A stretch of DNA of 64,000 nt from Bimuria novae-zelandiae CBS 107.79. Lineage: Eukaryota; Ascomycota; Dothideomycetes; Pleosporales; Didymosphaeriaceae. Under the pieces are notes generated by a model. It had not been told where the DNA came from and did not search any database. It saw only the letters and a list, made by a program, of their open reading frames with translations. Below, piece by piece: positions 1 through 11,249 of this stretch. The DNA is taken from assembly GCA_010015655.1 (NCBI GenBank), contig ML976682.1, forward strand, positions 1 through 64,000. The letters run 5' to 3'. The first letter of the stretch is position 1. Each line of letters opens with the position of its first letter. The position numbers were made by a program, and so were the translations under genes.

Positions 1-1113
1 AGCGTGGAGCTCTTCGTTCTTGTCCTGGGACATAAATAGTACAGTGTTTGCGGTTGGTCTAGTAGGAGGGCTGCCATCGTCTATAGCGATATTCCCGTCC
101 TGTTGCTTTGCGCGCCATCTGTCAAGTGCCTTGTTGATCTTTTCTCTCAGGCCATGATCGGCGGCAAAGGCGGCATCCAGCTTCTTCTGGCCAACAGCAT
201 TGGTGTAGTTCTTTGGTCGTTTTGGATGCTCGGCGTTGATTAACCAGCATTCGGTCCAGTAGTGTTTCAGGCCACATGGGCATTGAGGCTTGTCTTTGTT
301 GCCATCCTTCTTCTGCTGCTGCTGAGGCTTAGCAGCGTCTAGTTCTGCAGCCATAGAGCTGAGTCCTGTCGATATCGGTCGAACACGCTTGAGGTAGGTC
401 GTGAATTTGCTGACGTAGTCTTCCACTGATGGAATGGCGGTGCTAGCATCCTCTAGGTCAATCAAGGCTCGCAGGCCTGATGTACCATACTCAGGATCGA
501 TCGTTCTGCAGGCGATAAGGAAGTCTTCTTGTGCTCGAGATCCAGATGTCTCAGGTATACCTGCAGCGATGCACATGTTGGTGACCTCCACCCAAGATCG
601 TAGCCATTCTTCAACCTTCTTACCACGTGGCGGCGTCTGAAGGGCTTTGTATCGTGCGATAAGATCTCGTTGACGTGTAGCGTCAGATAGTGCGAGATGC
701 TTCTTGAGCGTTGTCAACCGTTCGTGTGGGGTATCCTTGTTCTCGATTAGGTAAAGGTGTCTCGCAGCAATCGTTTTACTGATCTCTGAGTTAAATTCTG
801 CTAGAGCTTTCTTCTGACGCTTGAACTCGAGGTCCTTGCGTTCCCATCGCTCGTATTCCCACTGGTATAGCTTCTGCTGAGCAGCGGTAAGGTGAGCTAT
901 TAATGTAGCTTGTTCGTTGTGATCCGTGAGTTGCGGTTCGGTTGGTGCCGTTAACGTAGGCAGGTCCGCTGCTGTCGTAGCAGGGTCCACGTACTGCCAG
1001 AGGTCGTTCTTCTGGGCAGTATCCTTTCGAATAAACAGCCATTTGTGCCAATCGTCGGCTCGATCGAGGACGATGGTCACTCGGGTGACTGCGGGATCTG
1101 ACTCAGTGGTCAT
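1..1113 (-). CDS. copia Gag (Gag-Pol N-terminal part), runs off window
   Basis: This frame of 371 codons is open from the ATG at 1113 to the window edge. The protein starts MTTESDPAVTRVTI and has the layout of fungal copia Gag: a charged helical region, a capsid-like middle, then a modified zinc knuckle of Cys and His residues (C-P-C-G-L-K-H-Y-W-T-E-C, about residue 270) followed by a proline/lysine segment. The same N-terminal motif SDPAVTRVTI is readable, between stops, in the degraded copia starting near 5826, which ties the two families together. There is no RIP-type stop in more than 1.1 kb, so the element is young or protected. Pol is expected beyond the window. Confidence 0.85.
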   Translation of the reverse strand, partial: MTTESDPAVTRVTIVLDRADDWHKWLFIRKDTAQKNDLWQYVDPATTAADLPTLTAPTEPQLTDHNEQATLIAHLTAAQQKLYQWEYERWERKDLEFKRQKKALAEFNSEISKTIAARHLYLIENKDTPHERLTTLKKHLALSDATRQRDLIARYKALQTPPRGKKVEEWLRSWVEVTNMCIAAGIPETSGSRAQEDFLIACRTIDPEYGTSGLRALIDLEDASTAIPSVEDYVSKFTTYLKRVRPISTGLSSMAAELDAAKPQQQQKKDGNKDKPQCPCGLKHYWTECWLINAEHPKRPKNYTNAVGQKKLDAAFAADHGLREKINKALDRWRAKQQDGNIAIDDGSPPTRPTANTVLFMSQDKNEELHA

Positions 1114-1226
1114 TGTATAGGGTATCAGCGGCTCCGTACGGGTTGTAGGTGCCAATTAATCGTTGCGAGCGTGCGAGCTTCAGTCGTGCGATCTTCTTCG
1201 CAATCTGTCGTAAGCTTAGTCGCAAT

Positions 1227-1239
1227 CCGGGCTCATAAC
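1227..1239 (-). promoter_or_regulatory. primer-binding site, half-tRNA(iMet) type
   Basis: Directly inside the LTR the minus strand reads GTTATGAGCCCGG. It is complementary to the anticodon stem-loop (CUCAUAA) of initiator methionine tRNA, not to the tRNA 3' end. Copia and Ty5 elements are known to prime from such a half tRNA. The damaged copia has the same site at 5648-5660 with one G-to-A change. Confidence 0.75.
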
Positions 1240-1452
1240 TGTTGCGGTGGGCCGAACGGCTGGTGCGCAGTAGAAAAGATTGTGGAATTCTTCTGCTGGA
1301 GGGTGTCCTATCTAGAAGCTACCGAGTATGTATATGTACGAGCGTAAACATCGCTAGTCCCAGATAGGTGTAGCCCTCTCAGAAAGGTGAGTGGCAACTA
1401 AGCAAGGGTAGGAGTAACCATCTCATCGAGTAAGAGCCATTAAACCGTCACA
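1240..1452 (-). repeat. 5' LTR of copia element (213 bp)
   Basis: On the minus strand it starts TGTGACGGTTTAATGG and ends in CA next to the primer site. It is the same length as, and almost the same sequence as, the solo LTR at 11250-11462, with only a few substitutions, some near the inner end. Confidence 0.85.
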
Positions 1453-2020
1453 TAAAAAGACCACTGATAGCAAGAAGTGTGGCACCACTATCTTCGGCCA
1501 GATATTCCAAAGAGGGTGGATGGTGGGGATGGTGAGGTTTGGCCATGGCTTGTTCGGTCGAACGTTTGCAGGTCAGAACGAGCAGACTTGTCAACAATCA
1601 AGCCAATCAAGCCGGTCTAGCCTAATATGGTAATTCACTAGCTCGTGTAGGCCAAGATATTACTAAATTTGGTTAGATCGGCTTGATTGGCTTGATTGTT
1701 GACAAGTCTGAGAACGAGAGGAAAAGCAACCCCAAAGAAAATGCACTGGCACCCAAGAAGGCTGGTCTCGCTTGGCCAAGTAAGGCAGAGAGGTATCATT
1801 TAAGCTTCGCGGCCTTAACGAAAGTCGCTGCGACCCCGATATCCTGGTTCCAATACATGGTGCATAAGACAACCCTGCCAATCAATGCCCGACGTGCATC
1901 CTTCACCCGCCGCGATTGTAAACCTTGCCCTTTTTCAAGGTTTGCCTGAAACCAACATATGTTAATTGTCCGTCACATCGCATCGCTGCGAAGTGCGTCT
2001 TTTGCCCTCAAATCGTTACC
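1453..2020. other. intergenic region with MITE, upstream of the adenylation gene
   Basis: This 568-bp spacer lies between the copia LTR and the first cluster gene. It holds the MITE at 1583-1710 and about 300 bp that must serve as promoter of the adenylation gene. No conserved open frame was recognised in it. Confidence 0.5.
1583..1710. mobile_element. hAT-type MITE (128 bp) with 8-bp target duplication
   Basis: The ends are perfect inverted repeats of 31 bp starting CAGACTTGTCAACAATCAAG, and similarity continues imperfectly for about 12 bp more. The element is flanked on both sides by AGAACGAG (1575-1582 and 1711-1718). An 8-bp duplication and CAG-type ends are typical of hAT transposons. 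At 128 bp it has no coding capacity. It sits about 310 bp before the start codon of the adenylation gene. Confidence 0.9.
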
Positions 2021-3878
2021 ATGTTCCTGAAACCCGAATCTACAGGACAACTATTGGTCACTCTCATTGACCAGTATGCAGCTTTGGACCCTTCTCCAAC
2101 ATGGGCGGTCGTTCCCATCGACCAAGAAAATCTCTCGCTCGGGTTCAAAGACGTAAGCTATCGCGAACTCTCTGCCGCTGTGAGCATTGCAGCCTTTTGG
2201 CTACAGAGCAAGCTGCCATTATTGACGGAAGCACTTGAAACCATTGCCTACACTGGACCAAAGGATGTTCGATATCCAATCTTTGCAATAGCTGCCGCAA
2301 AGGTTGGCAGAAAGGTAGAAAGTCCTTGCAGAATCCAAGCATATCCCGCTAACTGCACCTCAAGCTGTTGTTGCCTTCTCCTTTCGCCTCGACTGGGGCA
2401 CAGGCTCATCTAGTCAAGGCATCCGAGTGTCGTACATTCCTCTACGGAGGTGAACTTGGAGAAACGGTTCAGAGAGTGCTTGATCTTGCAGGTGATGAGA
2501 GAGGGAGGAGCTTGCAGGTGCCCGAGCTTGAACAACTCTTTGGCGAACATACCAGCCCGCTGTTTCCATATGAAAAGTCATGGAATCAAGCGAAGGATGA
2601 TCCCTGGCTGATTTTTCATACCTCAGGAACTACCGGTAGGGATCCACGAGCAAGATCCTTCTGCGTGAAGCTGACAACGCAGGCATGCCCAAACTTGTTA
2701 CATACAGCCAGAAGATGATGGCTTCTTTGGACGCCGCCAAATCGATGCCAGATGCACACGAGGAGACAATGAGCGACCACTTCAGCAGACGACGCTGGTA
2801 CACTCCGCTTCCATCACTTCACGTAAGTACCTGGACCCCCCAGCGAAAGGCGTGAAGCTAATAGCATCTGTACGGTCAGTTCGTAGGTATGACGGTGTCA
2901 CTGCAATTCCCATTGTTTTGCGGTAGCGTTGTTATTATCGGGCCGGCGACATCGGGCCCAACAACGCCATCCGTCGCGGCAGAAGTTTTGCGACATTCGA
3001 AAGCGGAGGGGGTGGTACTTCCACCGGCTCTCATAGACGGTCTCTGCAATAATCCAGACGGGCTGGAATGCTTGCGTAACCTGAAGTACATTTACTTCGC
3101 AGGAGCCCCCCTCATGTCCTTGACAGCGGCAAAACTGATAGACTACGTGTCTGTACATCCGGCTATGGGATCGACCGAGGCAGGGGCCTACTTCATTCGC
3201 ATTACAGGTACTGAAGATTGGGAATACTATTCATTCCGACCGGGGATGGGTATGGAACTCCAACATGTGGCCCCTGGAAGTGAACTTCATGAGGCAGTCT
3301 TCGTGCGAAAATCCGAGCTCGAGCAGTGGCAGCAGGTCTTTCACGTCTACCCGCAACTGCAAGAGTTCCGCACTGGGGACCTTTTTACTAGGCACCCCAC
3401 TAGGCCAGACGCATGGGTAAGATCAGACCTGCCTAGAAACCCGTTCTATCCTTTGGAAGCCTCTTCTGACCCACCCTAACAGAAATACGTTGGTCGCACC
3501 GACGATATGATACCATTTTCACACGGCGAAAACCTTTACGTCGCCGATATCGAAACCGAGATTACGACCTCACACCCAGCTATATCTGCAGCTCAGGTCG
3601 GAGGTCAAGGGAGATCCAAGCCGTATTTGCTGGTTGAGTGGAGCACCGATAGTGGATCACTCAGCGATGCGCAGAAACTTCACATACTACAACCTGTCTT
3701 AGCGCGTGCCAATGAGCGCTGCTCTGATCTCGTCAAGCTGAGCCGAGACCTTATCCTGTTCACTCACGCAGAGAAGCCATTGATGCGAACGCTGAAAGGC
3801 TCGGTGTCACGGCTGCAAAGTGAAGAATTGTACAGGATGGAGATTGAACAACTGTACAGGTGTAGCAAGGCAAATTGA
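2021..3878 (+). CDS. NRPS-like adenylation-domain protein without carrier domain
   Basis: AMP-forming adenylation enzyme that would activate an aryl or amino acid as its adenylate. Five exons (2021-2314, 2365-2635, 2683-2822, 2880-3416, 3483-3878) give 545 residues; each intron has GT-AG ends and the frame is exact. Visible core motifs: A3 S-G-T-T-G-M-P-K (about 185-192), A5 G-S-T-E-A-G (about 332-337), A7 T-G-D (about 400), A8 K-Y-V-G-R-T-D-D (415) and the A10 lysine in T-L-K-G-S (Lys519). The fold matches the N-terminal part of fungal NRPS-like reductases or thioesterases, but the protein stops about 25 residues after A10, just where a thiolation domain should begin. It is convergent with the hydrolase gene, 52 bp away. 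It may be naturally stand-alone or a truncated remnant; the substrate is unknown. Confidence 0.85.
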
Positions 3879-3930
3879 TTCATCGCTGCATAGTGAGGAG
3901 AAGATACACATCTTCTCACGGTAAAGGTAC

Positions 3931-5359
3931 TCATAACTTCTCTTTCTTTGGGACAGGTCGCAGTGTGTCAGACGGCATGCGAACGCTCTTGGTCCATTGA
4001 TCTGAAAGTTGGAGCATGCTTCTCTCTGACTTTCCACTTTCGTAGCTGCTCCAGAATGCGTTTTCCTTCAAATACTGCTCCAACTGATCTTTGATGAATG
4101 ATGAGATCTCATCTGCTGCTTCGTCTATCATTTCGAGAGGGAAAAGATGACCACCCCCGCGTATGACAGAAATATCTGCTCCAGCACCACCTCGAAGCGC
4201 CGTTGCCGAACCAGCCCTTATCTCCTCGCGATGCGACGGGCTATTCACGTAGCTTTTGCCCCCAAAGACCCACTTCACTGCCGGCTGCAGATACGCGAGA
4301 AGCTGGAAGGCAATACCAGCTTCGGCCCTGTGGAACAGATACCTTGCCTGTTCTGCGGTGTAGTCATTGGTGAGATACCGCTCCTTGTCGTCAACCGTAC
4401 TGTGAGGCGGATGCGGAGCGAATGTAGATCGTACGTAGGACCACGCCTCCTGCGCCTTTGGAGTTGTGAGGGTTACGGCTCCTTCATTTGCATTCGGGTG
4501 AAGCTGGGTTGGACATTTGCGCAGGCCATATTGCAGATACTTTTCCAATGCGCGGCTGTCCCACGACTTGTAGAATTTATTCTTCGCGAAGTCGTCCTTT
4601 GCGCTGGCGTAGGAATCCCAAAGGTCGCGTCTTAGACTGGTGAAGAAGGCTGCATTTGGACCGGGAGGGATCGTCTGTTGGATAACTGGCTCCAGGAAGA
4701 GGATGCTCTGGAAGAGCCGTGGGTGCATCACAGAAAGCTGTACCCTGACCAGGAGTGTGAGCACTCTCCAGAATAAACCGTGAGTGTACAGGCACATGAA
4801 AAACCCTTACAATTGAGCACAACCCATGCTATGGGCGAGACCGATCACCGGGGGTTGGATATCGTCTCTGAAGTGATTGACCATTGCTAGAAGATCCCGA
4901 GAATGATCGAACCAATTTGCTGAGTGGAGTCAGCTGTGAGCCAAATAACATTCGAAACTAGGACTTTGGTGTGAGAACGTACGGTCGTCTCCTAGAAGTC
5001 CTTCGTTCAACACACCACTTGCCCCTTGGTGCGAGCAGTCAGCGATCCAAATAGCCTTGATAGACCCCCGAAGCCGATCATTCAGCGCGTTCCACAGTGG
5101 CTCGTAGGTTTCCTGGAGCGGTTAGCAATGTTGCCCAACTGCGTCTTACAAACCAAGGGCGTGTACACACTTTGACGATGCCATTTGCGTGAGTCGCAAT
5201 GATCGTTACCGGCAAAGAACTGCCGCTCTGAGAGATAGGAATGTATTGCTTGACGGCCAATCGCAGTCCGGTTTGCCGCTCTTTGACAGCATGGTGATAG
5301 CCTCGTATGTGCTGACACGGAATCACGTGTTCCTTCACTTGAAATCCGTAATCTGCCAT
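3931..5359 (-). CDS. AKT2-type alpha/beta hydrolase
   Basis: Serine-hydrolase-fold protein of the family that includes AKT2 from Alternaria host-selective-toxin clusters. Four exons (5359-5171, 5112-4983, 4919-4811, 4744-3931) give 413 residues with exact phase and GCTAAC-type branch sites. Seen: family motifs A-T-H-A-N-G (about 56), I-A-D-C-S-H-Q-G-A-S-G-V, the nucleophile elbow A-H-S-M-G with Ser137, and a late G-G-G-H-L-F (His342) that would complete the triad. The first glycine of the usual G-x-S-x-G is alanine. The C-terminus K-E-K-L resembles, but does not match, the PTS1 consensus; AKT2 relatives are peroxisomal, so location is open. Its promoter, shared with the MFS gene, is split by two LTR insertions. 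Family membership is firm; the substrate, and any role in toxin synthesis, is not shown. Confidence 0.85.
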
Positions 5360-5443
5360 GATGTGATGCAGCAGGCGAGGCCGGGCAAAGTGGAAAACGA
5401 ACGTGGGGAGTGCTCAATGTTTCGTCGCGAGGCAGTCTGTATT

Positions 5444-5647
5444 TGTCACGGTTTATGGCTCTTACTCTACAAGATAGTTGCTCCTACCTTGACATGGTTG
5501 CGACTTACCTTCTTTCTGTCTAGGACTAGCGTTGTTTGTGCCTGCGCACCTATACCTTCTGTAGCTTCTAGATAGAACAACCTCAGTTCAATCCTGCAAT
5601 CTTTTCCACTGCGTACTGTCCGCTCAGCGCTCTGCCTCACCGCGACA
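5444..5647 (+). repeat. 5' LTR of copia (204 bp)
   Basis: It starts TGTCACGGTTTATGG and ends CCGCGACA. Base-by-base reading against 10708-10911 shows no difference. Its ends resemble those of the 213-bp LTR family on the opposite strand. Confidence 0.93.
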
Positions 5648-5660
5648 GTTATAAGCCCGG
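5648..5660 (+). promoter_or_regulatory. primer-binding site, half-tRNA(iMet) type, one RIP-like change
   Basis: It reads GTTATAAGCCCGG immediately after the LTR. It equals the site of the intact copia except for G-to-A inside the anticodon complement. Confidence 0.7.
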
Positions 5661-5825
5661 CTTGCACCTTGGATTGTTCTCACCTGCTGCTGTAACGTCA
5701 CTCAACACACAAGCTGCACGTTGCTATACCGCGTTCTTTACAACGCACCTGTTACCGCGTTCTCACAACGCACATACTAGGATCTCTGCCTGGATCCATT
5801 AATACAGTCGACTATAGCCTCTATA

Positions 5826-8800
5826 ATGGCTACTGAGTCTGACCCCGCAGTGACGCGTGTTACTATTATACTAAACACACTAGACGACTGGTTTACCTAG
5901 TTGTTTATTCGCTAAGACGTCGCTAATCGACATGGCCTCTGGCAATACATTAACCCTAACGTAGCGAAGGAGAATCTCCCCGAGCTATAAGAGCTAATTA
6001 AGCCTTAACTTACTAATTACAAGCTTAAAGCTACTAGGCTCTCTTACCTTATCGCCGATAATTAAGAATCCTATTAATAGGAATGCGATTAATAGGAACG
6101 CCGCCGCACTAAGTACTATACTTAAATAAAGGCACTAGCTAACCTAAATATAAATATTAGCAAGATAATTGCTGCACGTTATATACACCTAATTAAGAAT
6201 TACGATACCCTGTATAACTAACTAGTTACACTTAAAAAGTTCTTTTATCCTATAGACGCGACACGCCGTCGCGAGCTAGCTAATAAATATAATACCCTTA
6301 AGACTACGCCATAAGCTACGAAGAAGATTAAGTAATAGCTATTAGACTAGGTATATATTATAGCTTAGGGCAAGGCTGTTAGCCTGCCTAAGACTAATAG
6401 TAATTAACTATAGGAAGACTTCCTTATTGCCTGCAAGGCACTTAATTAAGAGTACGCCACGTCCTGCCTGCGAGAGATCTTCAAGCATGAAGCGCAAGGC
6501 ACTACCACCGAGATCTCATCTCTAGAGACTTACGTCGCCGAGATGACCACCTATCTACGCCGTACAAAGCCACACTCTACTGGACTGGCAGTCTCCGCTG
6601 CTGAGCTTGGAGTCACAAGGCAAGTTAATGCTAAACATGCCGACAGCCAAGGTAGTAGTCGTGACCGAGACAAGCTATCTAGAAACTGTGTCTACAGGAA
6701 GAGGCACTGGTACACTAATTACTTTATTCTTAACCCACAAAACCTACAACGTCCGAAGGACTATTAGCCTACTGCTAAGGCTATGCAGAAGGTTAAAGAA
6801 GCATAAAAGGATCCTAAGGTTAATAAGCGCATAGAGACTGCTCTAGCTAAATGGGCAGCCCGACAACCTTAGAACACTACATCGTTACGAATTAATAATA
6901 GCTAAGCTCCTGCTAAGGATAGCAGTATATTTGTGGTAGTTATTAGCCTATTACACATAAGTTTCAATCAACCTGATTCTCTCGAAATCGAATCTCTCGA
7001 GGAGCAATCAAACGACGACTTGAACGTAATCACGATAGACACCAATACTGAGCCTAAAGGAGAGCTTACAGTGATGGTTGGAGATAACACTAACAAGACT
7101 AAGCTTCTCAATCGATGGATCGTTGATCCAGGGTCGAACACCCACGTTATCAATACAGAGTCATAGCACGGCTAGAAGAGGATAAACGACAATCTAAAGC
7201 GTCGCTACCTCCATGCTGGCAATAGCCACATCCTTATCATGGCTTAGGGCACGATGAAACTCGTCGCTCGTACACTATATAGACTATAGACACTAGAGCT
7301 AACGCACGCCGCGTACGTTGAAGGCTTTCTTATAAGCGTTTTAGGACTCGCTCGCTGTCGTACAGAGTCTATCCACTTTAACTCTGGCCGCGATGTCCTA
7401 TACATGTATCAACCGTCCTACGTCATCGCACAACTCAAGTACAATAGAGGACACTAGCTAATCGATGCTGAGCCATCACGCCAACCGCCGTTATCGCTTC
7501 TACACCCACTATTAAGTACGTTTAGAGCATTATATCGCCCGTCGTACGCACTAAAGCTAACTAATATTATTAACTAACGTGTTGCACATTAGATCTAGGG
7601 CCACCTAGGCTACAAGGTAGTCGAATAACTAGAGGTAAACGTTACTAGCGTTTAACTAACAGGAGAACACATAGACTGTCTTTATTAAATATATATTAAA
7701 GCTCGAATAACTTATATTATCTTAAGACGCCCGGCTAAGAGCCGTGCACAATAACCATTCTATTAAATTGCGATAGATATTATTTATATTGTCCCTGTGG
7801 GAGAGGAATGCATTGATGGCAGCAAATACGCCCTACACTCTATAGATAAATACTCGAAGTGGCATGAGATCGCCACAATACGCCGTAAGGATAAGTCAAC
7901 TCTTATACGTTAGTTTATGTCTTTAATACGAAGGATTCAGCGCGTGTATAACGCTAACGTAGTCGCTATTTAATACGATAATAAGAAAGGATTTAGAAAC
8001 AATCTTATTAACATAATAGAAGAGCTAGGTATGCTGTATAAGCCAGCACCAGCCAGAACAAAGGAGCCAAATGGACTAATCGAACGCGCTGGCGGAGTAC
8101 TCACTTAGCGAGCTCGCGCTATGCGCATACACGCCAATCTGCCAAAGAGTCTATCACATGAGCTGTATCGCACCGCCGCATATATACTCAATCGCACGCC
8201 TACTGAAGCACTAGGATAGAAGACACCGTACAAGGTAGTATAGGAACGAAAACCACTTGTCGCTTATATAAGGCCTATTAGCTGTCGCGCCTACGTCTAT
8301 AATTGCGATCTAAGAGCTGCTAACAAGCTTAAATTACGCACTCTAATTAGCCACCTTGTTAGCTACTAAGGCACTAATATCTTCTATATCTAACTACCTA
8401 TAAAAGACACTATTATCGTTACCCGCGACGTCGTATTCGAGCCTACACTCTTCTTTAATAGGATAAATAGGTATGCGTTAGGATTAGTGCTCGAAGAGGT
8501 AATTAAACTACTTAAATATCTAGAAGAACATTAACATAATAATATTAGTATTAAAGATCTATTAACTACTCGTCAACGTCGCTACCTAGTAGAGACACCT
8601 ATAACCTTAGCTTCGAGAGCTGCAGGCTCCTAGGTGGGGGGTAAACAGATAGACAACATATTTAAATTAACACAGCAATAGTAACAGCTGCCTACTCTAA
8701 GACCTATAATATCTACTGCCACAAGTAATCGCACTCCTAAGAGTAATAAAGTACCTAAGGGCTATCGCTAACGCGGCGAGAGAGCTCCACGAGACGTTAA

Positions 8801-10615
8801 CCTAGACCTAACTAACACGAGCTTAATTATCACTAGTAAACGCAATTGAAAGCAGAAAGATCTAAATAATTTTATAATTCACACATACGCAACAGCGCTA
8901 GGAGCTACACCTCTTATTAACTATCTCTATGCATTTTTGACCAAGATTCGCTCTATACCTACTATAGATAAGATACTAAGAATCTATTAATCGCAGCTGC
9001 CACCTCTGCCGAAGGTAATAAAGTAGCTTAAAACATACATATTTAGCAATTAATTTCGACGCGCTATAGAGGTTAAGTAGCAAGCTCTACGCGCTAAAGG
9101 AGTCTTTAGGAAGACTATAAAAATAAAGGCTACTATAGACGCTAAGGTGCTACCGTTAATGTGGATATTCGCATACAAGATCGACGAAGAAGGATACCTC
9201 TTACGGTTTAAAACTTAACTTGTTATTCGAGGAGATCTTTAAGCTCTACTTAACGATATATACGCTACTATACTTGTAATTCGTAACTTTCGCGCTCTTA
9301 TTATAATCGCTAATTACTTTAGTCTAGAGCTAAAGCAGTATGATGTCCCTACTGCCTTCCTAAACGCTGAGATTAATCGAAAACTATACGCTGAAACACC
9401 TGAGGCGTTCCGCCATACTGCAGGCGAGATCATGCTGGTACTCCGCGCCCTGTACGGCCTGAAGGAGTCACCAATCCTATAGTACAACAAACTACGTCGA
9501 CAACTTGTTAAGCTGGGTCTAAAGCTAGTTAAAGGCTTTCCTTACTTATACACGAGCCGCTGGCTCATCCTATTCGTCTATGTTAACGATATTGTTATGG
9601 CATATTATTAGTCTAATGCCTATTACTATAGGTCTTTTGAGAAGGATTTGGTGGACCTATATAATATTAAAGCTATAGGAGACCTTACCTAGTTTCTTAG
9701 AATCTGCATTATACGCGATCAAGCCCTGCATAAGACGTAGCTAGTCTAGGACGCGTTTATTAATAAGGTATACGCTTAATTTAGTATTAAAGCTATAGGC
9801 AAGGCTCTAGACATTCTACTAGCGGAGAACTAGCTGCTATAGTCTACTAAGGAGCCTAATTTATCGCGAATAAAGCTTTATTAGTAACTAATTAGCTCTC
9901 TCGCATATATCGCTGTCTAGGGTAGACCTAACGTCGCCTAAACGCACGTCGTCTTTGCTTGTCACCTTACTAACCCAGGACAGTCACACATCTCGAAAAT
10001 CCGAAAGACCTGGCGCTACCTACTCAGCACGAAGGCTCTCGCACTTGAAGCCTCTGCTAGCGCGCAGGATATGGCTGAGTATCTATCTAATAATCCAACA
10101 TATCGCGATCCTCTCTTCTTTAGATCCTCTAACGCCTTATACGCTAACAAGCCTAAGACTTGCTAAAGCTCTTAAGGCTATGCTTTTAAGTTTGGTAGAC
10201 TAATAATTAACTAAAAGTTAACAGTACAACGCATAGTCACGAAATTAACTATAGAATCTAAATTACTAGCTCTATTACTTGCTAGCTCGTAGATAGAAGA
10301 ATGGATGCGATTCTTCTCTAGTATTAACCTTACTCTTAACTATACACCTACTATCTGGTGTGACAATTAGCAGACCGTTAGTATTGTTACTAAATAGCAA
10401 GATAAGCTTTATATAAAAGTTAAACATGTTAACATCCACTAGCTCTAGATTCGACAGGAAGTTAAAGCCTCTCGTATTAACGTTAAATAGGTCCCTACCA
10501 ACCATATGCCTGCTAATAGACTTATAAAGATTCTACCTAAATAGAAGTTTGCAGACTTCGTCCGCCAAATTAGCCTTATTAATATTACTAAGTGTCTAAA
10601 GGGCCTGCGTTAAAC
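5826..10615 (+). pseudogene. degenerate copia gag-pol
   Basis: Homology is readable through many stops. Gag starts near 5826 with M-A-T-E-S-D-P-A-V-T-R-V-T. A knuckle-like H-W-Y-T segment lies near 6700. The protease motif D-P-G-S-N-T-H-V lies near 7125-7150. Integrase text including E-R-A-G-G-V-L-T and the R-A-M-R-I-H-A-N-L-P block lies about 7900-8280. RT with Q-Y-D-V-P-T-A-F-L-N-A and F-V-Y-V-N-D-I (normally D-D) lies about 9340-9600, and RNase H with E-S-K-L-L-A-L-L about 10255. Most lost codons are TGG, CAA or CAG changed to TAG or TAA. The stretch 6430-7160 is much less affected than the rest. Confidence 0.85.
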
Positions 10616-10707
10616 TAATAGCAACAATCTTGATAGTATCTATATACACTAATACTAATTAGCTGTTATTAACTCCCTGCCTGGGCGTCCACGCCAGCTG
10701 GGGGGTG

Positions 10708-10911
10708 TGTCACGGTTTATGGCTCTTACTCTACAAGATAGTTGCTCCTACCTTGACATGGTTGCGACTTACCTTCTTTCTGTCTAGGACTAGCGTTGTT
10801 TGTGCCTGCGCACCTATACCTTCTGTAGCTTCTAGATAGAACAACCTCAGTTCAATCCTGCAATCTTTTCCACTGCGTACTGTCCGCTCAGCGCTCTGCC
10901 TCACCGCGACA
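10708..10911 (+). repeat. 3' LTR of copia (204 bp)
   Basis: Identical by eye to 5444-5647, preceded by a polypurine tract of six G and followed by the GTATT target duplication. Confidence 0.93.
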
Positions 10912-11249
10912 GTATTGGGGTCCAAGGTTGCACGACTGCTTGCTGTTAAATTGCGACGCAGGCGAGCTCAGCTGCGCCTTGTCGTTGCATCGATCCTTGT
11001 ACATGCCAAGCCCGGCAGCATGCTTGTTCATTTGGCATCGGCATCCGCTGCACACATGCTTGCATGCGCATCGACCCCGCCGCCTTTGATGAACCATGTC
11101 GCTTTGAACCCACATGTGCAACCACACCAATTGATGCATGTTTGCCTTCTTGCCGGCTTTCCCGCTGTAGTGAACCCCTACTCAATGCCTGTAAATATGT
11201 CGTCAGCAATTTGGACTGTCGCCCGCTGCATGTTCGAATGCTGGAATGT

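Larger units (their letters stand above)
1..1452 (-). mobile_element. Ty1/copia retrotransposon, 5' part, apparently undamaged
   Basis: On the minus strand the order is LTR (1240-1452), primer-binding site touching the LTR, a short leader, then a gag frame that stays open to base 1. Unlike the other retroelements here it shows no RIP-type stops. Its LTR and gag are related to those of the damaged copia at 5444-10911, and the solo LTR at 11250-11462 is nearly the same as its LTR. The 3' part, with pol and the second LTR, lies outside the window, so intactness of the whole element cannot be judged. Confidence 0.85.
5444..10911 (+). mobile_element. full-length Ty1/copia element with RIP-damaged interior
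   Basis: The element is 5468 bp with two 204-bp LTRs that I read as identical and a perfect 5-bp target duplication GTATT (5439-5443 and 10912-10916). A half-tRNA(iMet) primer site lies at 5648-5660 and a G-rich polypurine tract at 10700-10707. Protease, integrase, reverse transcriptase and RNase H order puts integrase before RT, as in copia. The coding part carries dozens of TAG and TAA codons and excess TpA, while LTRs still contain many CpA sites. Confidence 0.92.

Noticed and set aside
3931..3945. Peroxisomal targeting signal on the hydrolase
   Set aside because: The C-terminal tripeptide is E-K-L, not S-K-L or an accepted variant; location left open.
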